Of a DNA stretch of 64,000 nt, positions 1-12,356 are shown one piece after another. Every line of letters starts with the position of its first letter. The first letter of the stretch is position 1. Origin of the DNA: Progne subis subis (taxonomy: Eukaryota > Chordata > Aves > Passeriformes > Hirundinidae); the NCBI GenBank assembly GCA_022316685.1, contig JAKJHU010000623.1, positions 124,001 to 188,000 on the forward strand, read 5' to 3'. The notes beneath the pieces were generated by a model. The model saw only the letters and a list, made by a program, of their open reading frames with translations, was not told the DNA's origin and ran no database searches. The position numbers and the translations under genes are program-made.

Positions 1-427
1 CCCAAAACGCCGATCTCAGAACCCAGACTCAGCTCTCAGAACCCAAAATGCTGATCTCAGAGCCCAAACTCTGCTCTCAGAACCCAAAACGCCGATCTCA
101 GAACCCAGACTCAGCTCTCAGAACCCAAAACGCCGATCTCAGAACCCAGACTCAGCTCTCAGAACCCAAAACGCCGATCTCAGAACCCAGACTCAGCTCT
201 CAGAACCCAAAACGCCGATCTCAGAACCCAGACTCAGCCCTCAGAACCCAAAACGCCGATCTCAGAACCCAAAACTCAGCTCTCAGAACCCAAAACACTG
301 ATCTCAGAACCCAGACTCAGCTCTCAGAACCCAAAACGCCGATCTCAGAACCCAGACTCAGCTCTCAGAACCCAAAACGCCGATCTCAGAACCCAAAACT
401 CAGCTCTCAGAACCCAAACTCCGCTCC
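1..427. repeat. 41-bp minisatellite, about 10 copies
   Basis: The unit starts CCCAAAACGCCGATCTCAGA; starts at 1, 42, 83, 124 and 165 show a strict 41-bp period. Each unit is a dimer of two similar halves sharing CTCAGAACCCA. The array continues past the window start. Confidence 0.95.
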
Positions 428-592
428 CAGAAGCCAGAGCCTTTCCCAGCACGGAGCAGCGGTGCGGAACCCCGGCTCCCGACGGCGTTTGCAGGTGTCG
501 GGAGGGAAGGAGCGCCCTGCTCTCTCTCCGCCGGAGTGCGGGGGGTGGGAGGAACCGACCCTGAGCGTCTGGCGCACGTCCCCGTTACTTAC
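1..592 (-). other. NEGR1: NEGR1 intron 6, 5' part
   Basis: Begins at the GTAAGT donor of exon 6 and runs off the window start. About 165 bp of unique GC-rich sequence (428-592) separates the exon from a 41-bp minisatellite that fills the rest. Confidence 0.9.
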
Positions 593-744
593 GGTTGAGA
601 GGCAGGCTGGCATTGGTCGTCCCTAGCTTGTTGGCAGCGACACAAGTATAGTTGCCAAAGTGCTCCTCTGTCACATTGGTAACAGTAAGAAGGGATCTCG
701 TGCTATAATTTTTAATAGTGATTCCTTGTTGACCATTGATCAGT
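593..744 (-). CDS. NEGR1: NEGR1 exon 6 (second half of Ig domain 3)
   Basis: A 152-bp exon: one base completes Lys, 50 codons run from [10 protein letters not shown] to NASLPLN, and one base (C) is left over, expected to begin the Pro of the next exon. It contains the second Ig3 cysteine in [14 protein letters not shown] and four N-glycosylation sequons (NYS, NVT, NYT, NAS), so the five exons carry six in all. The acceptor is TTTGCTTTCTAG and the donor is AACC|GTAAGT. The next exon, which should give the stalk and the GPI-anchor signal, is outside the window. Confidence 0.97.
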
Positions 745-1153
745 CTAGAAAGCAAAAAGAAAATGTCTATAACTCACATACCACAACCGAGGGTTATTTT
801 ATTTTATTTTGTTTTTATTTTCTCTCGCAGCTCTCTGTTCTTCCCTGGTTTCACGGCCAGCCCTGGGAGCGCCGTGAGCTCTCTGCGAGCTGCCAGCGCC
901 TGAGCCGAGCACAATTCCTGGGTTTTGGAGGGGCTGGGGGTGCCGAGGGGAACGGCGCTGCCTGCGCGTCCTGCAGCTGAGGGAAAAGCACCCGCAGCCC
1001 CTCCTGCCCGGAGGAGCAGGGCAGAAACTCCCGGGTGCAGGGCTTGGATTTCAGACCGCGGATGGAAACTCCCTCCCTGGGGCAGAGAGGGGTGGTGGAA
1101 AGTCCTTCTGGGAGGGTTTGGCCAGCCCCTGCACTCCAAACTCTGCTCGCTGT

Positions 1154-1392
1154 GTGCTCTCACAGCTCTGGGTGGTGGCAGGTGAGGATCAGGAGCCAGG
1201 AATGTGACTCGAGGGGATTGTGACCCTGGCTTTTTCAAACTTGTGTGCTCTCACAGCTCTGGGTGGTGGCAGGTGAGGATCGGGAGCCAGGATTGTGACT
1301 CGAGGGGATTGTGACCCTGGCTTTTTCAGACTTTGGTGCTCTCACAGCTCTGGGTGGTGGCGGGTGAGGATCAGGAGCCAGGATTGTGGCCG
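1154..1392. repeat. 91-bp tandem repeat, 2.6 copies
   Basis: The segment beginning GTGCTCTCACAGCTCTGGGT recurs at 1154, 1245 and 1336, a constant 91-bp spacing, with few differences. Confidence 0.95.
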
Positions 1393-2262
1393 TGGTTTCG
1401 TTTATGGGGCTCTACAGCCACAAATGAGCTTTGCAATTAGGGACAAAATGCTCCAGTAGCACTGCTGAGGCAGCAGCCTGGGCAGGATCAGGAGATAAAG
1501 CACAGGAAAAACGCAAATCAGGACTCCTTGCAGCCAGCTTTGAGCTTCCCAGCCCAAATTCATAGGGAAAATGCAGGTGTTTGGATACTGCTCCCGAAGC
1601 CACGTCAGGGCCTCTGCTGGGCACCGGGACAAAGCAGAACCAGCTTTAATGATGTTGTGGTAGGCAAAGCACGTCTGCTCCAACAAGGAGACGAGAAGGG
1701 GAACCGCGTTATTAAAAACTCGCCACAGTTATTACTCATAATCCCCTCTATTTCCCACAAGGAGCAGAGTTCTGGATTAAGAATACAATTTTTGTCTGCT
1801 GTGTTGAAGGAGATAATCGTACATCCTGGGAATTAATGCCAGCTTCCAGCGTTCTGTGTGAAAACCTCGGCACTGACCGCGGGTTGTGGACTGAGCCCTG
1901 CTCAGGGCTGTGTGAGTGCCTCCCTTCCCACCTGATCCCTGCCCACACCGGGATTTCTCCTCCTGGGCAGCCTGTCTTGCTGGAAAGGACTCAATTCCAG
2001 GCTCGGGCACCTCCCCCGGGCATGGAAACAGAACAACGGGATTGCAGGGCCTGCTTTGGGGTGAGCGCTGCTCCTGGAAGATCCATCCATTGTCCAGGAA
2101 GAGAAAACTTCTGTGCCAGGGGGAATTTGTCCCTCCAGCCTTTGCACATGGATGTTCTCCTCTAAACCCCCCCGAGGGCTGTCCCTCTGTCTCCTGCCTC
2201 TCCTGCAGAAAATTCCAGAGGAGTTCTTCACTCCCAAACCCCGTTTCTGTGCTGCTCCCACG

Positions 2263-2378
2263 CACAGGGTGCCCGGGGAAGCTGTGGCTGTCCCTGGATC
2301 CGTGGGAGGTGTCCCTGCCGTGGCAGGGGTGGCACCGGCTGGGATTTAAGGTCCCTCCCAACCCAGCCCAGTCTGGGA
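2263..2378 (+). mobile_element. CR1 LINE 3' end fragment
   Basis: Contains AAGCTGTGGCTGTCCCTGGA, TGGCAGGGGTGGCACCGG and GGGATTTAAGGTCCCTCCCA, the typical avian CR1 3' UTR order, with a small internal deletion. Confidence 0.75.
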
Positions 2379-3142
2379 CCCTGGGGTTTGCACCTCCAGC
2401 TTTCGGCCCACAGCCAGACTTCGAGCTGCACCATCTCCATCTCAGCTGTACATTTTATTTTACAACTCCTTTTTTTTTTATCAAGAATAAAAGGGCGTGC
2501 CGGGATTTTTGCTGTCGCCGTGCCCTGTCACGGGTGACACCTGCCCCAAAACAATGGAGAGCGTGTTCCTGCTGAACCTGCTCCACATCCCTTCCCTGTG
2601 TCCCTGCTGGGAAGGGACTGGAGGTTCTGGAGCACGCGATTCCCAGAGCAGGAGCTGCCCGGGCTCCCGTGCTGCTGCAGGGATCAGAGGTTTTCCTGGG
2701 GAGTTCACAGCTCCGTGCCCTGCTCGGGACTGAGCGCGCACCGATCGTTTCTTTTCTTTCCCGCTGATTTCATTTATTTTATCTCCCGGGCTGCAGCGGC
2801 GGGTTTTGGGGTGTGTGCAGCCGCCCTGCAGGGCCCGTCCCGCCCCGCTCCGGCAAAGGGGAGAGCGGAGCGAGCTCCTCGGCATTCCAGGGATGCTCGC
2901 CAGCCCCGGGCCCCGCCTCTGCTCCCATCCCAGCTCTACCTGCGCCCGCTGTAACTGGTGAAGCCGCGGAAATGAGGTTCGTGATTTCCAACGTGAGCCT
3001 TGTTTGCTTTGAGAAGGAAAAGGGAATTCATATTTTAATATTTTATTTAGGTGACTTTTGGGCTTCTCCCCTGTGGCTGTTTAATGTCTGATTTCTGTTA
3101 GCCCAGAACACAGCCTGGGAGCAGAGCTGGGCTCGGAGCTGG

Positions 3143-4044
3143 CATCCTGTAACAGCCAGGGCTCATCCTGTGATACCAGGGTTCATCCTGTGATACCAGG
3201 GTTCATCCTGTGATAGCCAGGGCTCATCCTGTGCTAGCCAGAGTTCATCCTGTGCTAGCCAGAGTTCATCCTGTGCTAGCCAGGGTTTATCCTGTGATAG
3301 CCAGGGCTCATCCTGTGATACCAGGGCTCATCCTGTGATACCAGGGTTCATCCTGTGCTAGCCAGGGCTCATCCTGTGCTAGCCAGAGTTCATCCTGTGC
3401 TAGCCAGAGTTCATCCTGTGCTAGCCAGAGTTCGTCCTCTGCTAGCCAGGGTTCATCCTCTGCTAGCCAGGGTTTATCCTGTGATAGCCAGGGCTCATCC
3501 TGTGATACCAGGGTTCATCCTGTAATAGCCAGGGTTCATCCTGTGATAGCCAGTGTTCATCCTGTAATAGCCAGGGTTCATCCTGTGATAGCCAGAGTTC
3601 ATCCTGTGCTAGCCAGGGTTTATCCTGTGATAGCCAGGGTTTATCCTGTAATAGCCAGGGTTTATCCTGTGCTAGCCAGGGTTTATCCTGTGATAGCCAG
3701 GGTTTATCCTGTAATAGCCAGGGTTTATCCTGTGCTAGCCAGGGCTCATCCTGTGATACCAGGGCTCATCCTGTGATAGCCAGGGTTTATCCTGTGATAG
3801 CCAGGGCTCATCCTGTGCTAGCCAGAGTTCATCCTGTGCTAGCCAGGGTTCATCCTGTGCTAGCCAGGGCTCATCCTGTGATACCAGGGCTCATCCTGTG
3901 ATAGCCAGGGCTCATCCTGTGATACCAGGGCTCATCCTGTGATAGCCAGGGTTTATCCTGTGATAGCCAGGGTTTATCCTCTGCTAGCCAGGGCTCATCC
4001 TCTGCTAGCCAGGGTTCATTCTGTGCTAGCCAAGGCTCATCCTG
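3143..4044. repeat. 20-21 bp minisatellite, about 43 copies
   Basis: The units alternate CATCCTGTGATACCAGGGTT (20 bp) with 21-bp variants carrying GATAGCC or GCTAGCC. Blocks of the same variants recur, suggesting duplication of multi-unit segments. Confidence 0.95.
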
Positions 4045-5420
4045 AGCTGGCTGCCCACCATCCAGAGGCAGAGGGGAGCCACTGGATCCAAACCCAGCCC
4101 AAAAATCCACCTGTGGGTGTTTTCCTCTTTCCTGCAGGGGCCGGGGCTCAGAGATCCCCAGCACCTCTGTGTACCAACAGGAGCTCGCAGCACCCCCGAG
4201 CTGGGGGGACGCCCAAGGATCATCTGAGCCCAGCTCCTGAAAGGATGGAGCCTCAGATTGACCCCAACATTCGAGCAGCAGGACAGAGTTTTCGTGCCGA
4301 GGTGGAGCACTGACCAAAGCAGGAGCACAGCGTGGCTGCGCTGGAATGCTCTGCCCAGCCTGCCCTGCTGCTGAACGCGCTGAGCAGAGAGTTTGGGCAG
4401 AGCTGTGAACAGAAAGGGGATCAGCGTGCTGGGAGCTGCCCAGGGAGCCCGGAGTGCCAAAACCCGCTGTGAAACATTCCCACAGAAAGGGTCCTTGTGC
4501 TGCCACTGCCCCGGTGTGGGCACAGCACAGCCCCCGGCAGCCACGGGAACGGGGCACGGATGGGTTTCACCAACAGGGAGAAACATTCCCGGCCCACACA
4601 GCAAAGATCAGCCCGAGAGCAGCCTTGGGACCTGGTGGGATGCAGCGGCTCGGCAAAGAGGGAGGAGGACAGCAGCTCGTGCTGCAGGAGGGGAGCAGCT
4701 GAGACGGGAGCTGACAGATGGCTTTCTGTGAAAAAGGGTCATTAATATTCTCCTGCCGGCTCCCAGGTTTAATGGGATGCTCGAGCTGAAAAACCCGGCA
4801 CTTGGAAGCTGGGAAATTCCCAAAGCTTCCCAACTCCGGGACAATATCCACCTGCTTCTGCACCCAAGAGAAACGAGCTCCTGCACGAGCCCAGAGCTGC
4901 AAACCAAAACGTCCTGCTCGAAAGAAGACCACTTTATCCCCTGTCCGAGGGAATAAAAAGGAATATCCCCTGCAGGGATGCTGCTGCCGCCCCACAGCCC
5001 CCAGGGCCCGGAAGGGCTGGGGCTGCACACAAACACAGAGCAGTGTGTCAGGTTTGGGGTTCGGTGCTGCCCTGACCCGTGAGCTGCAGGGCTCTGCTGA
5101 CCCCAGGGCACGCAGCCAGGGCACCATGCACACCAGCACCAAGCCTGGCTCTGGCTCTCGGAGGCGAGGAAGACGAATTGGACAAAAACCTTTCTCGAAT
5201 TAAACAAAACCCCTTCTCGCGGGTTTTCCCCGGCGCCTTTCTGGCTATCACCCTTCAGAGGCTGGAATTCCCGCAGCACCTTTGCAATGCCCGCTCCCAC
5301 GGCACGGGAGCCACGGGGCAGCTCCCGGGGCTGGGGCACTGCTGGAACGGTCACCCCGGGGCAGCCCCAGCCTGGCAGCAGCCCTGGCACACGAGGGGTG
5401 GGCGAGCAGCGGCTACTTAC

Positions 5421-5541
5421 TTCCTCTCTCCTTTGAACCACTCAAAGACCGGGGCAGGCACTCCTGCACCTTCGCACCGGATCAGGCCGTTCCCTCCAAG
5501 CATCACACCGCTGGATTTAAGTTCCTGAATTGTGGGGGCAA
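5421..5541 (-). CDS. NEGR1: NEGR1 exon 5 (first half of Ig domain 3)
   Basis: A 121-bp exon: two bases complete Phe, 39 codons run from APTIQELKSS to EWFKGER, and two bases (AA) start a Lys codon finished by exon 6. It has the first cysteine of Ig3 (GLIRCEGAG) and the Ig core tryptophan (FEWFKG). The acceptor is CTTATTTTTCAG and the donor is GGAA|GTAAGT. The upstream intron end (about 5565-5730) is unusually CpG-rich. The FAPTIQE start is a family hallmark of the Ig2-Ig3 junction. Confidence 0.97.
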
Positions 5542-6415
5542 CTGAAAAATAAGAATCGTGAGACGGACATTGGCATCTGGACAGGCAGGTCACGCCACGC
5601 CGCTGCGGCTCTCGCTGCCCTCCGCCTGCGCGGGGCCCAGCCCGAGCGGCGGGTCCTGCTCCGAGGGGCGGCCGTGGCAGCGCAGCCGGCATGGGAAGCG
5701 AGAGCAGGAGAGCAATCCTGTCCTGGAAAGGCCTGGAAATCCTGGCCTTTGTGACCCAGCACAGCCTCTGTGACCAGCGTGGTTTCACAGCCGGCGGTGT
5801 TTCGGTCCTGAGCGCCGGGAGCAGGCACAGGAACCCCCAGCCCTGGGTGCCGAGGGGCTCCCGGGAGCCGCTGTCCCTGCGGGGGTGGCAGCACCTCGGA
5901 TCTCCTGCAAACAGCCCCACAGCACGCGGCTCAGGCGGCCCGTGACCTCCCGAACCTCCGAAATGACGAGCCAGCCACAAATAGCGGGGCAGAAGCGGCT
6001 TTCCCTTCATCCCGCTGCGCGCAGAGCTGTTTCGGTTAAGCGCGTTTTGTCTTTTTAAACGGTAAACACTGTAAATAGTCACAGACTGCTCGAGCTTGGA
6101 ACTACGGGCACAAGGAAAGATGAAAAGCAATTGTCAGGTTTTCCGGTTGCCAGCAAAAGGCTGAAAATAAAGCACAGCAAATTCTCCAGGAAAGAGATTA
6201 TCAAAGGCGACAACTGCCTCCTCCTGGAACACTTTACGTTCCCTGGCTCTTAAACAATAATTTATGTGCATCATCAAAACGCTGTAAAAACCAAAGCACA
6301 TAACTTATAGATAAAAACCTGTTTGTTTTTCTCCCGAGCAGCTCTCCAGATGTCGCTTTGAGGTGTTTGTGGACACGGGGAGCTCTGCCCGCCCCGCTCC
6401 GCTCCCCTCACGGCG

Positions 6416-6984
6416 TGTGAAAGGTGCAAATTATACGGCTCTACGCAAGATATTTACTCTATGTGTTATGTTGTGTTGATTGTTAATGTTGTATTAATAT
6501 TTTGATAGTTTGGTAAATGTAGTTTTGTAGTTAAAATGTAGTTTTTGTGTACCAACCACAGGAAAACGTAAATCTTTCAGAGAAAAAGAATTTACTACTT
6601 CCTTATCAGAAGAGACCAACTCCTCCTGCCTCGCTCAGCCCTGAGGACTGCCATAGAGATTAAAGGAAAAAAGTGACACTGAACCAGAGACAATTCTTTG
6701 TTTGAATGGAATTTGTGCACCATGTATGAAATGTATGAATATTCAACAGGCTATTTATTGCTTTTCAGAGATAATCCTTTGTTAACAGGGGTCCTTCTCC
6801 AGAGCTTTTTGCTCGGGGAGGCACCCAGACATCTGTAACTTTGTTTTTATTGTCTCGTATTGTCCTAACCCTAATGGTTCTTTTTTTTTTTTTTTTTTTT
6901 TTTAACTCTAATTCTATTTTTATAACCATTTTATTTACTATTAAACCTTCAAAATTTTAAAACAAGTGATTGACGTTTTTCACT
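6416..6984 (+). mobile_element. Solo LTR, family LTR-1, copy 1
   Basis: About 569 bp closely matching the element at 60631. The 5' end is TGTGAAA and the 3' end near TTTTTCAC. It differs from the 60631 copy mainly by a poly-T expansion near 6880-6903. No target-site duplication was found, so the 3' border is approximate. It is antisense to NEGR1, and no viral genes are attached. Confidence 0.85.
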
Positions 6985-8038
6985 GGGATTAAAGCAGAGC
7001 CTCCTCCCTCTTCCATCGCTCGCATCCTCCCTCCATTCGGACTCACAGACTGCCAAACTCTGCCCCTCCAACTCCCTCACCCGAAGCTTACAGCAAACCA
7101 GCCCGTGAATTCATCAGGGTTCACCGGTAACATTAACCTTTGAAGGGGATAATAAACGTGTAAGCGATTTGCATCGCCACCTCTCCATCCTCTGCATAAG
7201 AAAAAGACACTGATGGCTTTTGTTACTCCGTAGAAAACGAGCGGGACACCTGAAACATTCCCACTCCTCCCCTCAGGCTGTGTGAAAGATGGGATCGCTG
7301 CAAGAGCAAACGGGGGATGAGCAAAGGCCTGAACATCCTAAATTCTTGTTTCATGAGAATCATCACCTGAGTGCTTCCCCCTGGGCCAGCTCACCCTCTC
7401 CGTGGCGTTTTGGGGCTTTGGGGAACGCTTTTGTTTTGGTTGGCTGGCTGTTTTTCACACAAAGGCAGAACATGCCTCACACGGTGTTTCAGGGAGAACC
7501 GGTGCATAAAAAGCTGCGGCTCCTCAGGACAGCTGGGAAGGGGATGACAGCTGCATCCCAGCTCCAAATAACAATTCCAGGCCCTGCCGCCGGGCTGGAA
7601 ACCACGGGGAAACTCCTGAGCAGGAGATTTTCTCAGATCTCCCTTTGAGGAGGGTTTCAACTTCTGTTTGTTCAGAGCAAGAACTGAAACCGATGTTCCC
7701 TGCTCCAGGAAATCCCTGGTTGGTACAGGCACGGAAACGCAAAGCGGAGATTGTTGGAGCCACCATCTCTTGGATTTATCGCTGTCAGGTCAAATTATAA
7801 AATAAATTATACAATTATGGCTTTTAGTCCAAAGACAAACTGTGGGATGCAGTCGTGTTCCGGGAGCACAGAGAGCCACAAATCCATCGGCCCTGGAGGA
7901 ATGAGCAGCTCCAGGTGAAATCCCAGAGCCAAAGCTGCTGCTGGCTCTGGAACGGGAACAGGCAAACAACTGGGAGGAGAAACCTGGCTAAAAAGGAGCC
8001 GAGGCTGAAGGGAGGTGTGGGACAAGTGGGATTCCAGC

Positions 8039-8408
8039 TGTGAAAAGTGCATGTTATACGGCTCTACACAAGATATTTACTCTCTGTGTTATGTTGTATT
8101 GATTGTTAACGTTGTATTAATATTTCGATAGTATGGTAAATGTCGTTTTGTAGTTAAAATGTAGTTTTTGTGTACCAACCACAGGAAAACATAAATCTTT
8201 CAGAGAAAAAGAATTTACTACTTCCATATCAGAAGAGACCAACTCCTCCTGCCTCGCTCAGCCCTGAGGATGCCATAGGAGATTAAAGGAAAAAAGTGAC
8301 ACTGACCAGAGACAATTCTTTGTTTGAATGGAATTTGTGCATCATGTATGAAATGTATGAATATTCAACAGGCTATTTATTGCTTTTCAGAGATAATCCT
8401 TTGTTAAC
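8039..8408 (+). mobile_element. Solo LTR, family LTR-1, copy 2 (3'-truncated)
   Basis: Starts TGTGAAAAG and follows LTR-1 up to TTTGTTAACAG, then similarity stops about 45 bp before an LTR-2 copy. It is more diverged than copies 1 and 3. Confidence 0.88.
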
Positions 8409-8453
8409 AGCACTGCACAGCACAGCACAGCTGGGAGAGGCTGCAGGAGGAGG

Positions 8454-8946
8454 TGAGAGGAATGACAGATTTGTGTTCACAGACAAGCCCTGGGTCTGCT
8501 GGTAGGATAAAACCAGCGCTGAGAGATGAGAGAAACGATGGGAAGGATTCCACTGATGGGTGAATGGAAAAGAAGATATTTGCCTTTACAAACAAACTGT
8601 AGGTTTATTTGTAAATGAAATTGAATACTGAAAGATGAAAGCAACAATGGGGGAAAACCCGTAAATCCCATAAGAATTAAAAATTAGAGGGGGTTCTACA
8701 TGAAAAGGGGAACTCTCAGGCATTTCGGGAAGTCTGTGCCTCTCAAGTACCTCAGCCCATGGGGAAAGAGAGAGGGAAATGCGGCCGGGAAATTGGGATA
8801 AAAAGGAGGCTGAGTCCTCCAAAAAACTGAGAGACCCCAGGGGAAATGCCCCATGGCCTCTCCCTTTATTGGAATAAAGTAAAAGGACTCCTCTGTCTCC
8901 TTCTTGGACATCAACCTCTGGTGTTGGTGGATTCATTTTCCTAGCA
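8454..8946 (+). mobile_element. Solo LTR, family LTR-2, copy 1
   Basis: 493 bp starting TGAGAGGAATGACAG and ending TTTTCCTAGCA, flanked by GAGG at 8450-8453 and 8947-8950. It contains GGAATAAAG as a plus-strand polyadenylation signal. Confidence 0.92.
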
Positions 8947-10322
8947 GAGGGAAGGGGTGACAGCCCCCCACGGCTCCGGGGCAGGATTATCCCGATAAAC
9001 CAACGCCTGGGTGAGACACCGCCATCAAACCCGGCAGGGATGCTAACAAGGAGACCGAGTGTAAAGCTAATAATTTAGGATGTATTTGTCATTTCTAGGC
9101 CTCCTAAATAACGGTTAGACGAAATGATAGAGGGGAAATGCGATTATCTGTCAGCAGCGCTGGCTCCCGTGACTCAGATCCGGAGGTTTTTCCTCCCCAC
9201 GGCGGCTCCTTGTTCAATCTCCTCCCGTGGTTCATCCCTGCAGAGCAGGGCACTTCAAAGAAATGCCTAATTTCTGGCTTGGAAATGAGTTACAGGAACT
9301 GATTTAATAGCGATTTCCCCAGCGCCCGTGAGAGCCGTGCTGGGAAAGGTTTCGGGGCGGGCGCTCGGAGCCGCGGTGTCCCGCACGTCTGTCCCGGTGG
9401 GACGTGGCAGGGACAGCTGCCCTGAGCCCAAACACGCCTTTTTGTCCCCAAAATACATCCCTGGGCAGCCCGGACCCCCACCCTGCCCTGTCCCCAGCAG
9501 TGGGAAGATGGGGATTCAGGGAAGGCGCTGCCCCGCTTCCCCTCGCCAGGGAATTCACCCGGGGGTCCTTTGGCCAGGGCTCGGATAAAAACCCCTCCCG
9601 CCGACGGAGCCTTTTGGCCGGGGTTTGTGTAATTTTAAGGTTTTTCAGACGGTTTTTAGAAGATTTTTAGGCACAGAAGTGTGGCGGGGAGGAGAGCCTG
9701 GGCCCAGGGCTGATCCTCGGCTCGGGGCCATCCCACGGGACATCGGGGCTCGGAGCGCCCTGGGCTGTGGACGGGGTCCCTCCTCTTGGAACCCCGAGAA
9801 TTCGGAGCTCCTGTGCTGCCAGGCTCTGACCCCCAGCAAACACCGCACTGACCTGAGCCCGTGGAACAGCTCCCAAAATGGAGTGACAGCGCTGGGATTG
9901 TGGCTGTGGGGTTTAAATAAAAGTATGTAATGTAATGTAACGTAAAGTGTGATGTAATGTAAAGTGTAATGTAATATCACAAAGTAAAAACACTTAAAGT
10001 TTAAACTCTTAAAATGTGCTGTATACTTATAAAACAAAATAAAAGTTTCAAAGAAAAAGCTAGTCCCTCTTTTTCACCTTCTTCTCCATAAATCTAAGTA
10101 TTTTGTAATTAAATAAAAAGTCCACATTACGAACAAGTGATTAGTTATTAATTTGCGTCATTTCTTAATTAAAAAAACCCTATTAGAAAATGCGTCTCCA
10201 TTTTTAATTTGTTAGCTCAAAGTGCAATAAAGCTCACGATTTATAAAACTGCGATACTAATAAAAATTAATAAGCATCTAAATCCAAGCAAAAAATACCA
10301 TCTTGTTTAATCCCGACTCTAA

Positions 10323-10515
10323 CAAAAACAGAATAAAACAAACCAACAAAAAGAAAAAAAACCGAAAAACCCCCAAAAACAACAACAACAAAAAAATTAA
10401 AAAACCCCCCAAAAACCAAAAGAACAAATCCCCCCCCCCAAAAAAAAACCAAACCAAAAAAAAAACCAAACAAAAAACCACCAAAACCCCAAACAAAAAA
10501 AACTCCCCCACAAAA
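10323..10515. repeat. A/C-rich low-complexity tract
   Basis: Nearly all A and C on the plus strand with long A runs and one run of C, so the transcript strand is G/T-rich. Confidence 0.9.
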
Positions 10516-10799
10516 ACAAACCAAGCCACTACACCTCCCATGGCAGGGGGGGATGAGGTGGGATTTAGGGTCTCCCCCACCCCAAATGGGTCCCCGGTTC
10601 TGACTCTGCACATCTGAGCTCCCCTTTGCCTGGAAACCCAACCTTTACCGCTGAAGTTGTGTTCAAAAACACCCCAAAGATCTGCTGAACCCCGTCCCCA
10701 TCCCAAATATTCCCGCTTCGCTTCCAGGCGTCTGAAGGAGGAGTTCACCCCACGGCATTCCCAGCACAGGGATGCGCCCACTCCATCCAGCTCCCTGAA

Positions 10800-11440
10800 T
10801 GAGCTTCGGGACTTGTGTGCACGTTAGTTATGTTGCCCTAATTACTCATTATAATTCTAACGTGCATTTTATATTTAATTACAATGCTTACACAGATTTG
10901 GTATGGGCAGTAAATTATTATAACTAGCGTGTGCATAATGATTACGAGCTGAATTTATTAACTTTTACACAAGCATTCAGGGCTGGAAACTTTCAATTTC
11001 ACCTTTGTGAGCCCCCATATTGTCTGATTAAACCAACATTTCTGTGGCATTAATTGTAAATGTCAAGGAAAAAAAAAATTCTTTTATTTTCACTGTTTTC
11101 ATCAGCTTTTAATTTGGCATCCTAATGTCATCTTTTGTTAGTGAAATTGCTTTCCGGGGTGTTAAGATAAAAAAATTCCAGGTAAGAGAAAAGCTTTTCT
11201 GAGATGTGTTTTGTGCCCAGGAAAACAGATATCAGCGATATTATATATGGAATAATACATATTCAAATATATTCTTTTCTCTGTGCGCACCCTCCGAGTG
11301 TTTTACCAACACAGCAGCGAGTCAGCCAGCGTTCCTCGTACTTCATACAATTAAGATGGGCTTTCCAAATTCTGGATTAATCAGTTGTTCTGATTTCTCC
11401 AGAGCAGCAGCCCGACCTCTCCCCAGATGAACGGAGTGGT
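10800..11440. other. AT-rich unique block, candidate conserved noncoding element
   Basis: About 640 bp of low-GC, non-repetitive sequence set in GC-rich intron, with homeodomain-like cores such as CCTAATTACTCATTATAATT and TGCATAATGATTACGAGC. No coding potential seen. Conservation is inferred from composition only. Confidence 0.4.
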
Positions 11441-11969
11441 TTAATTACGGCTCCTGCGTCAGAACCTCCTCTGCCCTGCAGGAACCACCGCTGCGCTCAG
11501 CAAGCACCAGCCGGAGATATTCCAGCTCTTCTTGGTGACTCGCCAGGACCAGGGGCTGGTGGCGACCCTGACACGTGCATTTCCACGAATCTCCACGAAT
11601 TTCACACGCAAACACAGGAGCTGTGGGTGGGAATCCCGCTGCCCCATGGGAACGCTGCAGGGACAAACCCCTGCGCTTCCCACCGTCAGGAAGCTGGGAA
11701 CCCGAGGGGGACGGGTGGGACAGGAGCACCTCAGAGCCACCAGGCCCTTCCTTGGCCAGCGGCAGCACCTCCAGGAGCTGAGCAGACCCCACACAGGAGC
11801 CCCGGGCTGCTCTGCACAGCACAACTGCAGGTCCAAGAGGGAGAAACGAGGCTCAGCATCCCGGAGTGGCGCTGGGGAGCGGGGAGGAGGGACAGGGACG
11901 CTGCCACGCATCCCTGCCAGCCCAGGAGGGAGAGCTGGCCCCGAGCCTGGCTGCCAACAGGCACCAGCG

Positions 11970-12356
11970 TGTTACCCTGGTGTTTCTGAGTTTTCAAAGC
12001 CTTTTGAATTTCATAAATGGAGTCAGATCTTTTTAGTTACTGTAGAATATTAGAGCAGTTTTCTACCTTTTTCCCACAGATGTAACATAAACAAATCCTT
12101 TGTTTTTCATTCTCTGTCCTTTGTTTGCATGTTTCTAACCTGAAAACAATTGTAACTGACAGTTGGTCTGGCCACTGAGGCTGAGGGGTGGAAACCCCAA
12201 AAAGCCAATCTTCTGCTAGACCCACAAATGTATAAAAAGTAAGAAATAAACAAAGGGGTCTCTTCTCTCCTGCTCTCTCAGCTGTGAGCTGGATCAGAAG
12301 GGACCTCTGTGAAAATCTCTTGTCTGTGTGTGACTGCTTTGTGTGTCTCGGTGACA
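11970..12356 (+). mobile_element. Solo LTR, family LTR-3, copy 1
   Basis: 387 bp with termini TGTTACC and GGTGACA, flanked by the perfect 6-bp duplication CCAGCG (11964-11969 and 12357-12362). It contains TATAAAAAGTAAGAAATAAA, a TATA box and polyadenylation signal close together. A 6-bp duplication is typical of beta-/alpharetrovirus-like (ERVK-type) elements. Confidence 0.95.

Larger units (their letters stand above)
745..5420 (-). other. NEGR1: NEGR1 intron 5 (4.7 kb)
   Basis: Contents by coordinate: unique sequence 745-1153; a 91-bp triplicate 1154-1392; unique sequence with a CR1 3' end near 2263-2378; a GC-rich stretch 2800-2960; a 20-21 bp minisatellite 3143-4044; then unique GC-rich sequence to exon 5. 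No other gene is seen. Confidence 0.9.

Noticed and set aside
804..1238. 144-codon minus-strand frame just upstream of exon 6
   Set aside because: Intronic GC-rich sequence crossing the 91-bp repeat; no family recognised and it does not splice into NEGR1 phase.
6985..8038. A provirus bounded by the two LTR-1 copies
   Set aside because: Only 1 kb between them, without primer-binding site, gag or pol similarity; the downstream LTR is truncated and more diverged. Two separate solo LTRs fit better.
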